Shown here: positions 1-6,055 of the stretch, piece by piece | Numbering within the stretch: the stretch's first letter is position 1 | How the letters are laid out: each line of letters begins with the position of its first letter | NCBI GenBank assembly: GCA_964450715.1 | Contig: CAYVFC010000219.1 | Location: forward strand, 1-8,995 | Length of the DNA: 8,995 nt | Direction: 5' to 3' | Origin: CAYVFC01 sp964450715 | GTDB lineage: Bacteria; Myxococcota_A; Polyangia; Polyangiales; JAFGIB01 | Program-made: the position numbers and the translations under genes | Notes under the pieces: model-generated | Database searches by the model: none | What the model saw: the letters and a program-made list of their open reading frames with translations, nothing else | What the model was told of the DNA's origin: nothing

Positions 1-332
1 CCGTCTTCCCCCTTATTGCTCTTTTCAGCCGTTGAGAAATCCGGAATTAGCCAGAAAACCCCTACCCATGCGTCTCCGAATACTATCGCTGCTTGCGCAC
101 CCGCCAACGCCGCTCCGACCGTGTGAGCGACCGTATTGTAGGTGAGAATCGCGCTGATGGATTCCTCGAGATAATTTTCCTTTAACTCCAGTAGCCGAGC
201 CGCTCCGCGATCCCCACGCTCCTTACGCTGGGTCAAATCGACCACCCTGGCACTCAACAGGCTAGCTTCTAGGATCGAGCATAGCCCGGAGACCAACAAG
301 GCACCGGAAACGATAATGACCAGAAGGACCAT
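1..332 (-). CDS. CNNM/DUF21 transmembrane-domain protein (CorC/HlyC-like), N-terminal part
   Basis: The reading frame is open from an ATG at 332 to the window edge (110 codons). An in-frame TAG lies three codons upstream, so this start is well bounded; no clear Shine-Dalgarno is visible. Residues 1-20 form a hydrophobic segment followed by SILEASLLSARV, a polar stretch, then AILTYNTVAHTVGAALAGAQ at about 62-81. Small-residue motifs of this kind are typical of the CNNM (DUF21) membrane domain. Known family members sit in the inner membrane, usually carry CBS and CorC/HlyC domains after the membrane part, and are linked to Mg2+/Co2+ handling; those domains would lie outside the window. After WVGVFW the sequence turns polar (LIPDFSTAEKSNKGEDG) where the family normally has a second hydrophobic helix, so the gene may be interrupted or frameshifted near 45-50. 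Family call fairly sure; intactness uncertain. Confidence 0.8.
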   Translation of the reverse strand, partial: MVLLVIIVSGALLVSGLCSILEASLLSARVVDLTQRKERGDRGAARLLELKENYLEESISAILTYNTVAHTVGAALAGAQAAIVFGDAWVGVFWLIPDFSTAEKSNKGED

Positions 333-548
333 AGGTAGCTATTTCTACGCGTTTTTTAGAGATCTCTCCATAATCGTATTCAAGATATTCTACCTCCAAT
401 AGCCGCTTTTCCGGGAACTGCTACCAGGTGGTTTCCGAGCGTAGCCCTTAGGGGCTTCCCAGGGTTTTCGGGTAGCAACGTCCTTCGAGCCTCGTCCGCG
501 GGGCGAACGTCACTCCGCGACGACCGATGGCTACGGTTATACCTCTGA
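333..548. other. Intergenic stretch without a supported gene
   Basis: No convincing reading frame is present on either strand. It holds a perfect 10-bp palindrome AGAGATCTCT at about 358-367 and a short AGCCC/GGGCT inverted repeat at 443-456. The right part (about 513-548) shows patchy similarity to the stretch before the repeat copy at 7715, for instance CCGCGA..ACCGA, so the repeat unit may extend further left than annotated. It is the upstream region of the CNNM-type gene, but I could not identify a promoter. Confidence 0.5.
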
Positions 549-625
549 TTTTGTTGGGGATCGAGCGTCACGCCGGCAGCACGACCGCGTGCGTCATATT
601 GCATCGTGTCCCGCCGGGGACGCTA
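549..625 (+). repeat. Dispersed structured repeat, copy 1
   Basis: The 53-bp core is 573-625 and matches the core at 7739-7791 at 46 of 53 positions, counted by hand. The invariant block TGCGTCATATT is at 590-600. It is followed by a hairpin, GTGTCCC/GGGGACGC, with a G-T wobble. Left of the core, TTTTGTTG and ATCGAGCG (560-567) align with the same-spaced blocks TTTTCGTTG/ATCGAGCG in copy 3 and TTTTATTA/ATCGA in copy 4. On the minus strand it lies about 160 bp after the stop of the saccharopine-dehydrogenase-like remnant. It could be a REP-like or MITE-like element or a recombination site. I see no encoded transposase nearby. Confidence 0.8.
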
Positions 626-627
626 AT

Positions 628-671
628 CGCCATCTCGCTGCATGTCAGCAAGGATGGCGAAGGTTTTTTTT
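628..671 (+). terminator. Rho-independent terminator-like hairpin, plus strand
   Basis: A nested hairpin, CGCCATC (628-634) with GATGGCG (653-659), encloses a second stem GCTG/CAGC. It is followed after four bases by eight Ts (664-671). This is a good intrinsic terminator for plus-strand transcription. No plus-strand gene precedes it within the window; only repeat copy 1 does. It may therefore end an unannotated RNA or be a relic. Confidence 0.6.
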
Positions 672-785
672 AGGTCATATCGGACACTTCGCCCTTCGAG
701 GCGCGGGTTCCAAACCAGCTTTTCGAGCAGGTCACCCTGATTCCGCGGGCTGCGTCCGTTCCACAGTGATGCGTGGTCGACGCGC

Positions 786-1006
786 TCACTCGATGACCAT
801 GACGCCTGACTCTGGAAGTCGGGACACGAGTTCCAGCCCCAAGAGCATCGAGGGTGTGTAGGCGCCTCCCGGTACCTGGTTGTACAGCACGTGCTGCACG
901 ACCTCGAGCGAGCCGGTGATGGTCAGCGAGTAGCCGTTGGCAGTCTTGATTCGCGGGCGACGAGCTCGCCTGCGTAGCCGTTGGCGCCGTAGATCATCCA
1001 CTGCAT
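786..1006 (-). pseudogene. Saccharopine dehydrogenase-like NAD(P)-binding protein, internally deleted remnant
   Basis: An ATG at 1006 overlaps the stop of the enoyl-CoA hydratase gene (TGATG), a typical translational coupling. It starts MQWMIYGANGYAGELVARE, the N-terminal beta strand and glycine-rich Rossmann loop (GxxGxxG-type) of saccharopine dehydrogenase-like proteins, also called trans-acting enoyl reductases. After 19 residues this frame runs into foreign residues and a TGA (925-923). From about 952 another frame reads TANGYSLTITGSLEVVQHVL, later PGGAYTPSMLLGLELVSRLP and a stop at 786-788, which resembles the C-terminal end of the same family. Intact members have about 350-420 residues, so some 300 codons are missing and the ends are joined out of frame near 940-955. 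The protein cannot be functional. Family assignment is by motif memory; the deletion reading is an inference but fits both ends. Confidence 0.75.
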
Positions 1007-1956
1007 CACGTAGGCCGCTCGCCGTGGAACGGTGCGAACGTTCCCGCCAAGAGTCGCTCGCGGGCGGTCGGGTCCACTGCGGGGATCACGCCGTGCCGCT
1101 TGGTGTGCTCCACGTAAGCTTTCATCGCGTCCTTGGCTCCCTGGGTGCCGAGCATGGCGAGGAAGCCCGCCTGCTCGCGCTCGAGCCCCTCTTCGAGAGG
1201 CAGCGAGCCGCCTTCCAGAACAGCACGCTTGATGACCGAAACCGCAGGCTTGAAGCGCGTAGCCATAACCTGCGCAGTGCGCGAGACGTGGTCGATGAGC
1301 TGCTCGTGCGGGACCACTTCGGTCACGAGCCCGAGCGCCTTGGCTTCCCGTGCGCTGACGGGACGGCCACTGAGCATGAACTCCAACGCTTTGGCGCGTC
1401 CGATCAGGCGGGACAAGCGCTGGGTACCGCCGCCGCCAGGCGGGAAGCCGAGCAGCACTTCGGGTTGCGCTAGCTCAGCGTCCTCTGCGAGGTAGCGAAA
1501 GTCGCACGCTAGACAGAGCTCGAGCCCGCCTCCCGCTGTCGCGCCGTTGATGGCTGCAATGTAGATGGTGCCGCTGCGCCCCATGCGCAGCAGGACATCG
1601 TGCATGCGCTGCAGCTTGAGCACCCCGCCAAGCGGTGACTTGGCCAAAGGCTTACGCAACCACGCGAAGGACGCGAGGCGACGAGCCCAGCGCAAGACAA
1701 TGGTGGCCTGCGTTTCGTTGATCGAAGGTGCCGTTCGCGCTGAATGCAGCAGCTCGCTCACGTCGTAGTGCGTGAGAAAGACCTTCGGCTCCGCGCCGGC
1801 GAACACCACGACACCCACGTCGTCGTCGGATTCGGCACGAGCCACCAGCTCGTCCAGCTCTGCGATCATCTGATCGCTCATCAGCGCATGCGGCGGATTG
1901 CTCAAGCGCGCGAACAGGACGCGCCCTGTCTTGGTGATTTCGATGGTCTTGCTCAC
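1006..1956 (-). CDS. Enoyl-CoA hydratase/isomerase family protein
   Basis: This is a crotonase-fold enzyme of 316 residues, expected to act in the cytoplasm on acyl-CoA thioesters, usually adding water to 2-enoyl-CoA in fatty-acid breakdown. The oxyanion-hole and active-site segment AAINGATAGGGLELCLACDF lies at about 134-153 and AQPEVLLGFPPGGGGTQRL at 163-181. Glu146 and Glu166 line up with the two catalytic glutamates of classical enoyl-CoA hydratases, so hydratase activity is possible. The protein is longer than the usual 255-270 residues because of an extra segment at about 72-125 (HSARTAPS to MHDVLL), which may shape the substrate pocket. The start is GTG at 1956 with GAGG 7-10 bases upstream. 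It begins 13 bp after the SDR gene and ends overlapping the next start, so it is the middle gene of an operon. Confidence 0.9.
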   Translation of the reverse strand: MSKTIEITKTGRVLFARLSNPPHALMSDQMIAELDELVARAESDDDVGVVVFAGAEPKVFLTHYDVSELLHSARTAPSINETQATIVLRWARRLASFAWLRKPLAKSPLGGVLKLQRMHDVLLRMGRSGTIYIAAINGATAGGGLELCLACDFRYLAEDAELAQPEVLLGFPPGGGGTQRLSRLIGRAKALEFMLSGRPVSAREAKALGLVTEVVPHEQLIDHVSRTAQVMATRFKPAVSVIKRAVLEGGSLPLEEGLEREQAGFLAMLGTQGAKDAMKAYVEHTKRHGVIPAVDPTARERLLAGTFAPFHGERPT

Positions 1957-1969
1957 GCTGCCCTCACGT

Positions 1970-2854
1970 TTACGAAAGTGGAGCGAGGCGTGGTGCCATG
2001 CGCTTCGCGAGCTGACGTGTGGACAGACGGATGAAGAAGTCGCTGAGCCACGTCGGCGTGAATGCGACGAACAGGGTCAGCGCGCGGGCTTCGGCCCCGA
2101 CGAGATAGCGTGCCTTCGGCCAACGCGCGGTGAGCGCGTGCCGCACCGACCGGGTGACGACGCTTGAAGGTATGGCCATCTTCTCCGCGAGCGTGGGCAC
2201 GCCGCTCAGCAGCGGCAGCTGGGTTGCATACAAGGCGCGCAGCGCAGGGTCCTCTTTCAGCAAACGTGTCCCGTCATCGATGGCCTTGCTCCAGATCGCC
2301 GTCTTGATGCTGCCCGGCTCGATCAGCGCCACGCGGATGCCGAAGTCGCGCAGCTCCAGTCGAAACGCATTCGCCACGGCCTCGAGCGCGTGCTTCGACG
2401 CCGAGTACGCGCCGAGCAAGGGAAGCGTCGCGAGCCCAGACTCCGAGCCCATGAACACGACGCGTCCACGGTTCTGACGTAGCAGCGGGAGAAACGCTTG
2501 GGTGACCGCGACCTGCCCGTGGACGTTCACGGCCATCTGCAGCTCGAAGCGCGACATCGGCATGAGCTCGAGTGGGCCGCTCACGGAGATGCCGGCGTTG
2601 TTCACCAGGCCGTCGAGCCCCTCGCCCGCGAGCAACTCGCGAACCCGCTGCGCGGCGCTCGCGACGCTCGCGTAGTCGACCACATCGCAGAGCACCGGCA
2701 TGAGCTTCGGCGAGGCGACGCTGCGCAGTGCCTCTGCATCGCGCTCGTTCCGGACGCCGGCGAACACGCGATAACCGGCGCTGTCGAGGGTGAGGGCGCA
2801 ATCGCGGCCGATTCCCGAAGAGGCACCGGTGATGAAGACGGACTTGCTCGACAT
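1970..2854 (-). CDS. Short-chain dehydrogenase/reductase (SDR)
   Basis: This is a classical SDR of 294 residues, an NAD(P)-dependent oxidoreductase acting on an alcohol or ketone group. The cofactor motif TGASSGIG is at 9-16, the fold motif NNAG at 85-88, the catalytic serine likely Ser137 (FMGSESG), and the catalytic YxxxK is Tyr150/Lys154 (AYSASK). PG at 180-181 completes the usual set. The C-terminal 60 residues, rich in hydrophobic and basic residues, are longer than in minimal SDRs and may contact membrane or lipid substrate. I chose ATG at 2854 because AGGGAG lies 9 bases before it and the family start aligns there; an upstream in-frame extension to 2908 runs into the operator. It is the first gene of the operon with the enoyl-CoA hydratase, and the substrate is probably a lipid or acyl derivative. 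Confidence 0.92.
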   Translation of the reverse strand: MSSKSVFITGASSGIGRDCALTLDSAGYRVFAGVRNERDAEALRSVASPKLMPVLCDVVDYASVASAAQRVRELLAGEGLDGLVNNAGISVSGPLELMPMSRFELQMAVNVHGQVAVTQAFLPLLRQNRGRVVFMGSESGLATLPLLGAYSASKHALEAVANAFRLELRDFGIRVALIEPGSIKTAIWSKAIDDGTRLLKEDPALRALYATQLPLLSGVPTLAEKMAIPSSVVTRSVRHALTARWPKARYLVGAEARALTLFVAFTPTWLSDFFIRLSTRQLAKRMAPRLAPLS

Positions 2855-2863
2855 GACGATGAG

Positions 2864-2869
2864 CTCCCT
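2864..2869 (-). promoter_or_regulatory. Shine-Dalgarno of the SDR gene
   Basis: AGGGAG on the minus strand lies nine bases before ATG 2854. It supports this start over the in-frame start at 2908. Confidence 0.65.
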
Positions 2870-2904
2870 GAAACCGGTTGAAGGCGGCTGAATATGACCG
2901 CCGG

Positions 2905-2924
2905 TCACTGACCGAGAGTCAGTA
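2905..2924 (-). promoter_or_regulatory. TetR-type operator, site 1 (SDR operon side)
   Basis: Minus-strand reading is TACTGACTCTCGGTCAGTGA, an inverted repeat ACTGAC/GTCAGT with a 5-base centre. Fourteen of 20 positions, including both arms, are the same as in site 2 at 2987-3006, read on the plus strand. It lies about 50 bp before the SDR start, in the expected promoter area, so binding by the adjacent TetR protein should repress the operon. Operator function is inferred from symmetry, duplication and context. Confidence 0.75.
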
Positions 2925-2951
2925 CATAAGCTGGGCGTCGTTCAATGTCGA
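2923..2951 (-). promoter_or_regulatory. Possible sigma-70-like promoter of the SDR operon
   Basis: On the minus strand TCGACA (2951-2946) is followed after 17 bases by TATGTA (2928-2923). The -35 is good and the -10 is poor. Operator site 1 touches the -10, which fits repression. The A/T-rich stretch GCATAATTAT at 2961-2970 could belong to a plus-strand promoter for the regulator gene. Confidence 0.3.
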
Positions 2952-2986
2952 GCGATTTTTGCATAATTATCAAGAAACTTGGATTC

Positions 2987-3006
2987 TACTGAACACAGGT
3001 CAGTGA
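2987..3006 (+). promoter_or_regulatory. TetR-type operator, site 2 (regulator side)
   Basis: TACTGAACACAGGTCAGTGA is the plus-strand twin of site 1, with the same outer arms TACTGA and GTCAGTGA and a different 6-base centre. It ends eight bases before the likely ATG of the TetR gene at 3015, so the regulator probably represses its own transcription or translation start region. Divergent gene plus paired sites is a standard TetR arrangement. Confidence 0.75.
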
Positions 3007-3014
3007 CATCGTGT

Positions 3015-3767
3015 ATGGTTCGAGGAATGAAAGCCCACCGCAAAGCTCGCAATCCGCAGGACAAGGCAGACCGTCGTGACGACTTGCTGCGCGTGGCCGC
3101 GGATATGTTCGACACGGTGCCTTACTCGAAGATCACGATCGCCGACGTTGCAGGACGTGCTGGCCTGGCGAAGGGCACCGTGTATCTCTACTTCGCGTCC
3201 AAGGAAGAGCTGTTCCTGGGTGTGCTCGAGAAGCTCCTGTTCGCGTGGTACGACGCACTCGATCAACGCCTCGATGCCGTTCGGGGTGACATTTCAGCGG
3301 AGCAGCTGGTCGAGATGCTCGCGCTCAAGTCGCCGGGTCGGCTCACCCTCACTCGCTTGATCGCCATCGTTAGCGGCGTGCTCGAGCACAACATCAGCGT
3401 GGAAGTCGCTTCGCGCTACAAGCCTCAGCTCTGGTCACACATGATGAAGACCGGTGCGAAGCTCGAGGCCAAGTGGCCTCATTTTCGTGCTGGCGAGGGT
3501 TTCCAGTTTCTCGGCCACCTCGCGCTATTCATCATCGGCGCACGTCAGCTTGCCGATCTACCTCCCGTGGTCCTCGAAGTCATCGACACGTTCAGCCTGA
3601 AAGGCTTTCGAGCTGACTTCGACACGGAGCTGGACATGCTCGTTCGCAATCACTTGCGCGGTCTCGAGAACCGCCCGCCGGCAGCACGCGCGACGAGCCA
3701 TGCGAGCGGAACTGCGCCCGTACCAAGGTCGCCACGATCGAGACGAGGGTCTCGTTCATCGGCGTAG
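3015..3767 (+). CDS. TetR/AcrR family transcriptional regulator
   Basis: This is a DNA-binding repressor of 250 residues, likely a dimer released by a small ligand such as an acyl-CoA or other lipid. The N-terminal TetR domain is clear: RRDDLLRVAADMFD, then KITIADVAGRAGLAKGTVYL with YFASKEELF, the helix-turn-helix and its conserved GTxYxYFxSKEEL motif. The remaining ~180 residues are a helical ligand domain typical of the family but not diagnostic. The last 40 residues are Arg/Ser/Pro-rich and look disordered. The start is uncertain: ATG 3015 or ATG 3027. TTG 2979 is less likely because operator site 2 would then be coding. GAGG at 3022-3025 is too close to 3027. It diverges from the SDR operon and most likely controls it through sites 1 and 2. 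Confidence 0.9.
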   Translation: MVRGMKAHRKARNPQDKADRRDDLLRVAADMFDTVPYSKITIADVAGRAGLAKGTVYLYFASKEELFLGVLEKLLFAWYDALDQRLDAVRGDISAEQLVEMLALKSPGRLTLTRLIAIVSGVLEHNISVEVASRYKPQLWSHMMKTGAKLEAKWPHFRAGEGFQFLGHLALFIIGARQLADLPPVVLEVIDTFSLKGFRADFDTELDMLVRNHLRGLENRPPAARATSHASGTAPVPRSPRSRRGSRSSA

Positions 3768-4032
3768 CCGATGGCACGTTGGGTGGCCCAGCTGGATGCC
3801 GGGCATGTCCGCTGTCGTGGTACGGCCCGCGTCGCACGCCCCCGATCTGGGCGTTTCGGGCACTCACGCCGCTCCGGCCAGCGCAGCCGACGCAGTTCCA
3901 AAATCGTCCAGGTAAGGACGCCAAGTCCTTCTCCAACGTCGGTGAATCTACCCGGGTATTCCGGATACCGTGACGCCCTTGCTGTATTCATAGGGTTCAA
4001 CGATAAAAATATCAACCGGTTCTCATCTCAGA
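3768..4032. other. Intergenic stretch without a supported gene
   Basis: No supported reading frame is present on either strand. The left part (to about 3950) keeps the high GC content of the neighbours; the part at about 3950-4030 is clearly richer in A and T (AACGATAAAAATATCAACC) and leads into repeat copy 2. I see no clear terminator after the TetR gene. The change of composition may mark the border between the TetR/SDR unit and the accessory block to the right. Confidence 0.45.
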
Positions 4033-4085
4033 CCGCCATAACCACCGAGTGCGTCATATTAAGTCGCGTCCCCCCAGAGACGCCA
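4033..4085 (+). repeat. Dispersed structured repeat, copy 2
   Basis: This core matches the core at 7739-7791 at 42 of 53 positions by hand count, with TGCGTCATATT (4050-4060) unchanged. The hairpin arm reads GCGTC/GACGC: relative to copies 1 and 4 a G-T wobble has become C-G, a compensating change that supports a real stem. On the minus strand the repeat begins 48 bp after the stop of the DUF1016 gene, the same distance as between copy 4 and its gene remnant. Confidence 0.75.
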
Positions 4086-4092
4086 CACGGAA

Positions 4093-4137
4093 CCCCGAAG
4101 CCGTCAGCCACTCCGGGGATTCTTGAGGTTATCTCAA
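4093..4137 (-). terminator. Hairpins at the 3' end of the DUF1016 gene
   Basis: TTGAG/CTCAA (4123-4127, 4133-4137) overlaps the stop codon. Then an 8-bp stem CCCCGGAG/CTTCGGGG (minus strand, 4118-4111 and 4100-4093) has one G-T pair and a 10-base loop. No U tract follows, so this may be a 3'-end stabilising structure or a weak terminator. Confidence 0.4.
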
Positions 4138-5396
4138 CCGCGACCCGTGTGCTCTTCCAATAGTCTCCTGGTGCGCTCCATTTCCTCGGCCAGCACTTTG
4201 GCGTCGGGCAACGTCGTCCGGTATTCCGCGGCGAGCACCTTGTTGGGAAGGCCTTCGAGCGCGTAATGGGCAACGGCAGCGTCCTTCGCCGCGCACAGGA
4301 TCAATCCGACCGGCGGGTTCTCTCCGTCGAGCGTCCAGTGCTCCCTGGCATAGTTACAATACATATGCATCTGACCGGCGTCTGCGTGAGTAAATTTGTC
4401 GAGTTTCAGGTCGACGATTACCAGGCAGCGCAATCGCCGATGGAAGAGCAGCAGGTCGACCCGATACCAACTGTCACCGATTCGCAGCCGTCGCTGTCTC
4501 CCCACGAATGTGAACTCGCCGCCCAGTTCCAGAAGAAAGCTCTCCAACCGACGAATCAGCGCTTGCTCGAGGTCGCTCTCCGAGTACTCGTCCTTCAGAT
4601 CCAGGAATTCGAGCACGTAGGGATCCTTGAAAGCCTCTTCGGGCGATGGCGTTCGCTTCTCGACGGCCTGCCTTGAAGTCTTCACCGTCGTCGCGGCCTT
4701 GGCGCTCCGTTCCAGCATTACCTCCTTGTTACGGGAAAGCGCGACTCTCTCGAAAAACTGGCTTCCGATTTGCCTGTCGAGTTGCCGCACCGTCCAACCG
4801 CCGCGCAACGCCTCTGCTTCGTAGAACTGTCGTGCCCCGTTGTTCTTGACCGCCATGAGACGAACGTAGTGCGACCAGGTCAGTAGGAACTCGGGACGTA
4901 CACCGTGCGATGAGCACGCATTCGCTCCAGACTCATTCCTGCCGCGGGGTTTCGCAGACAGCGCCCGCGAGTTTACCCCGCTCCCGTCAGTCCCAGCGCG
5001 AGATTTGGCAGACGGTGTCTGCCAAATCTCTACGCCGCTCTCGGGCCCCTCACCGAATTGTGCAGACAGTGTCTGCGAAATCGGCCAGATCCTGTAGAAG
5101 AGCCTCATCTGATGGAGATTCCTCGCGGAAAACCCTCTTCCGAAACGGCCGGTCAGATCCCTCGCGAGTCGCCTTATCAACTCGTCCCCGTACCCGGCCC
5201 GCATTTTCCCGCCCTGCTCGAAGTCGACGATCCTTCTGCCGACCTCCCAGTAGGTTGCCGTCATGATCGAGTTGACCGTACGCGCCGAGGCTCGACGCGA
5301 CTCGCTGAGAACAGCGATCAGGTCCGATACGAATCCGTCGTATCCGGAAAATACCGCCGTGGGGCTGGATGAACGTGCTGGCTTACCTTCCCTCAT
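4134..5396 (-). CDS. DUF1016/YhcG-type PD-(D/E)XK nuclease-like protein
   Basis: The product has 420 residues. The N-terminal DUF1016 helical domain runs from about 18 to 105 (ATYWEVGRRIVDFEQGG, GFSARNLHQMRLFY) and resumes with LTWSHYVRLMAV at 172-183. The C-terminal PD-(D/E)XK fold at about 295-390 shows YRVDLLLFH with Asp314, then VIVDLKL with Asp329 and Lys331, and AGQMHMY with Gln342, so the catalytic set is present. Members are typically 330-380 residues, of unsettled function, and common in mobile or defence-linked regions. The extra length here is a linker at about 107-165 with three degenerate copies of the family's QTLSA segment (SQTLSAQ, WQTPSAK, RALSAKP), encoded by palindromic DNA. 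Start ATG 5396 has only a weak GGGG next to it; no better in-frame start exists before the conserved part. No methylase or specificity subunit is adjacent. Confidence 0.9.
   Translation of the reverse strand: MREGKPARSSSPTAVFSGYDGFVSDLIAVLSESRRASARTVNSIMTATYWEVGRRIVDFEQGGKMRAGYGDELIRRLARDLTGRFGRGFSARNLHQMRLFYRIWPISQTLSAQFGEGPESGVEIWQTPSAKSRAGTDGSGVNSRALSAKPRGRNESGANACSSHGVRPEFLLTWSHYVRLMAVKNNGARQFYEAEALRGGWTVRQLDRQIGSQFFERVALSRNKEVMLERSAKAATTVKTSRQAVEKRTPSPEEAFKDPYVLEFLDLKDEYSESDLEQALIRRLESFLLELGGEFTFVGRQRRLRIGDSWYRVDLLLFHRRLRCLVIVDLKLDKFTHADAGQMHMYCNYAREHWTLDGENPPVGLILCAAKDAAVAHYALEGLPNKVLAAEYRTTLPDAKVLAEEMERTRRLLEEHTGRG
5001..5029. repeat. Perfect 13-bp-arm palindrome inside the DUF1016 coding region
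   Basis: AGATTTGGCAGAC is followed by GGT and the exact reverse complement GTCTGCCAAATCT. On the coding strand it specifies IWQTPSAKS. The arms could form a stable hairpin in DNA or mRNA. Confidence 0.9.
5062..5076. repeat. Second, shorter palindrome of the same type in the DUF1016 linker
   Basis: GCAGAC-AGT-GTCTGC is a perfect 15-bp palindrome. It shares the GCAGAC/GTCTGC core with 5001-5029, and encodes the SQTLSA copy that normally occurs once in the family. A third, degenerate copy starts at about 4953 (CGCAGACAGCGCCCGC). Confidence 0.8.
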
Positions 5397-5453
5397 TTCC
5401 CCGGGTTCCGTGGAATAGCTCTAGGCGATGGAGAACGAGGAATTGCGAAATCC

Positions 5454-5486
5454 GTACCCATGACCGGCTCCCGTAGTTACGGGTAC
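5454..5486 (-). other. Overlapping alternative hairpins in the leader of the DUF1016 gene
   Basis: CCCGTA/TACGGG (5470-5475, 5478-5483) and GTACCC/GGGTAC (5454-5459, 5481-5486) share bases 5481-5483 and so exclude each other. They lie about 60-90 bases before the start. This may be chance in GC-rich DNA. Confidence 0.3.
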
Positions 5487-5582
5487 TTATGGCTCGGCCG
5501 TGGCGAATCCGCCTCCGACCCGCCGGCGGCCGCCACCCTGGTCGGGTCAACGACGCGACGGCGTGCTCCATCAGGTCACCCG

Positions 5583-5693
5583 TCACGCGACCAGCTTCAG
5601 CGGCACCTCCCGGGCCAGATCGGCCGAAATCCCGCCAAAAAGCTCACTGGTTTTGTGAGGATCACCAGTCGCCAGCCCGAGCTTCTGACGGGA
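5583..5693 (-). other. Short open fragment downstream of and overlapping the lipoprotein gene end
   Basis: Between a TAA at 5694-5696 and a TGA at 5583-5585 one minus-strand frame reads LGLATGDPHKTSELFGG and then ISADLAREVPLKLVA, with coding-like composition. It lacks a start and overlaps the end of the lipoprotein gene in another frame. It could be the true C-terminus of that gene after a frameshift, or the tail of a lost gene. I do not recognise the family. Confidence 0.25.
5637..5669 (-). terminator. Terminator-like hairpin after the small lipoprotein gene
   Basis: On the minus strand ACTGGT (5669-5664) pairs with ACCAGT (5651-5646) across a 12-base loop, then GAGC and five Ts (5641-5637). 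It overlaps the lipoprotein stop codon. The 6-bp stem is short, so confidence is moderate to low. Confidence 0.4.
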
Positions 5694-6030
5694 TTACGAT
5701 AGCGACATCGTCTTCGACAGACGCGCTCGCAACAAATGATAGCTCACCGATCTCACTTCCGCCGTCGGGCAGGCCCTTAGCCTCCACGCCGCTCTCGCCA
5801 CCGTCGCCAACGGATTCACCGGCGTCTTCATATACGACGCCGCCGGTTCCGCTGTTGCCGTCCCCACCATCGGCCCGGCTTGTGTCAGCAGTTTCCCCAT
5901 GACGGGCTGCACTCGAGTCCCCCGGTCCACCCTCGCCGCCCGCATCCTCGCCGTCATCCACCTCTATCGTGGAGCCACAGCCGAAGCAGACGGCGGCCAC
6001 CAGCACGACTCCGAGCCACCGAGCGGGCAT
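5662..6030 (-). CDS. Small Gly/Asp-rich lipoprotein
   Basis: The product has 122 residues with a lipoprotein-type signal peptide, MPARWLGVVLVAAVCFGCGS: a basic start, a hydrophobic core and a lipobox-like CFGC with Cys18 as the likely lipidated residue. The mature part is acidic and Gly/Ser-rich (DDGEDAGGEGG, DGGDGNSGTGG), a linker seen in myxobacterial surface lipoproteins where a folded domain usually follows. Here no folded domain follows and the protein ends IPSEARAGDW, so it may be truncated or frameshifted (see the open fragment at 5583-5693). The start is well supported: GGGAGGA six bases upstream and TATACT at 6055-6050 as a possible -10. It would be anchored in the inner or outer membrane. 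Function unknown. Confidence 0.65.
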   Translation of the reverse strand: MPARWLGVVLVAAVCFGCGSTIEVDDGEDAGGEGGPGDSSAARHGETADTSRADGGDGNSGTGGVVYEDAGESVGDGGESGVEAKGLPDGGSEIGELSFVASASVEDDVAIVIPSEARAGDW

Positions 6031-6036
6031 GAGCGG

Positions 6037-6055
6037 TCCTCCCGCAGCAAGTATA
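6037..6055 (-). promoter_or_regulatory. -10 element and Shine-Dalgarno of the small lipoprotein gene
   Basis: Minus strand: TATACT (6055-6050; five of six to TATAAT), then GGGAGGA (6043-6037), then ATG 6030. A clear -35 was not found. The short leader fits transcription of this gene on its own. Confidence 0.45.

Noticed and set aside
573..625. Integron attC site
   Set aside because: The position after a gene and the hairpin fit, but no GTTRRRY or RYYYAAC core and no integrase were seen. I keep it as an unnamed structured repeat.
937..1473. Plus-strand frame opposite the enoyl-CoA hydratase
   Set aside because: It is a shadow of the hydratase gene in GC-rich DNA, Arg-rich and without domains.
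5454..5500. Group II intron domain V remnant (ACTACGGGAGCCGG on the minus strand)
   Set aside because: Only the first bases resemble domain V. The GAAA loop and the closing arm are missing, and no reverse transcriptase is present.
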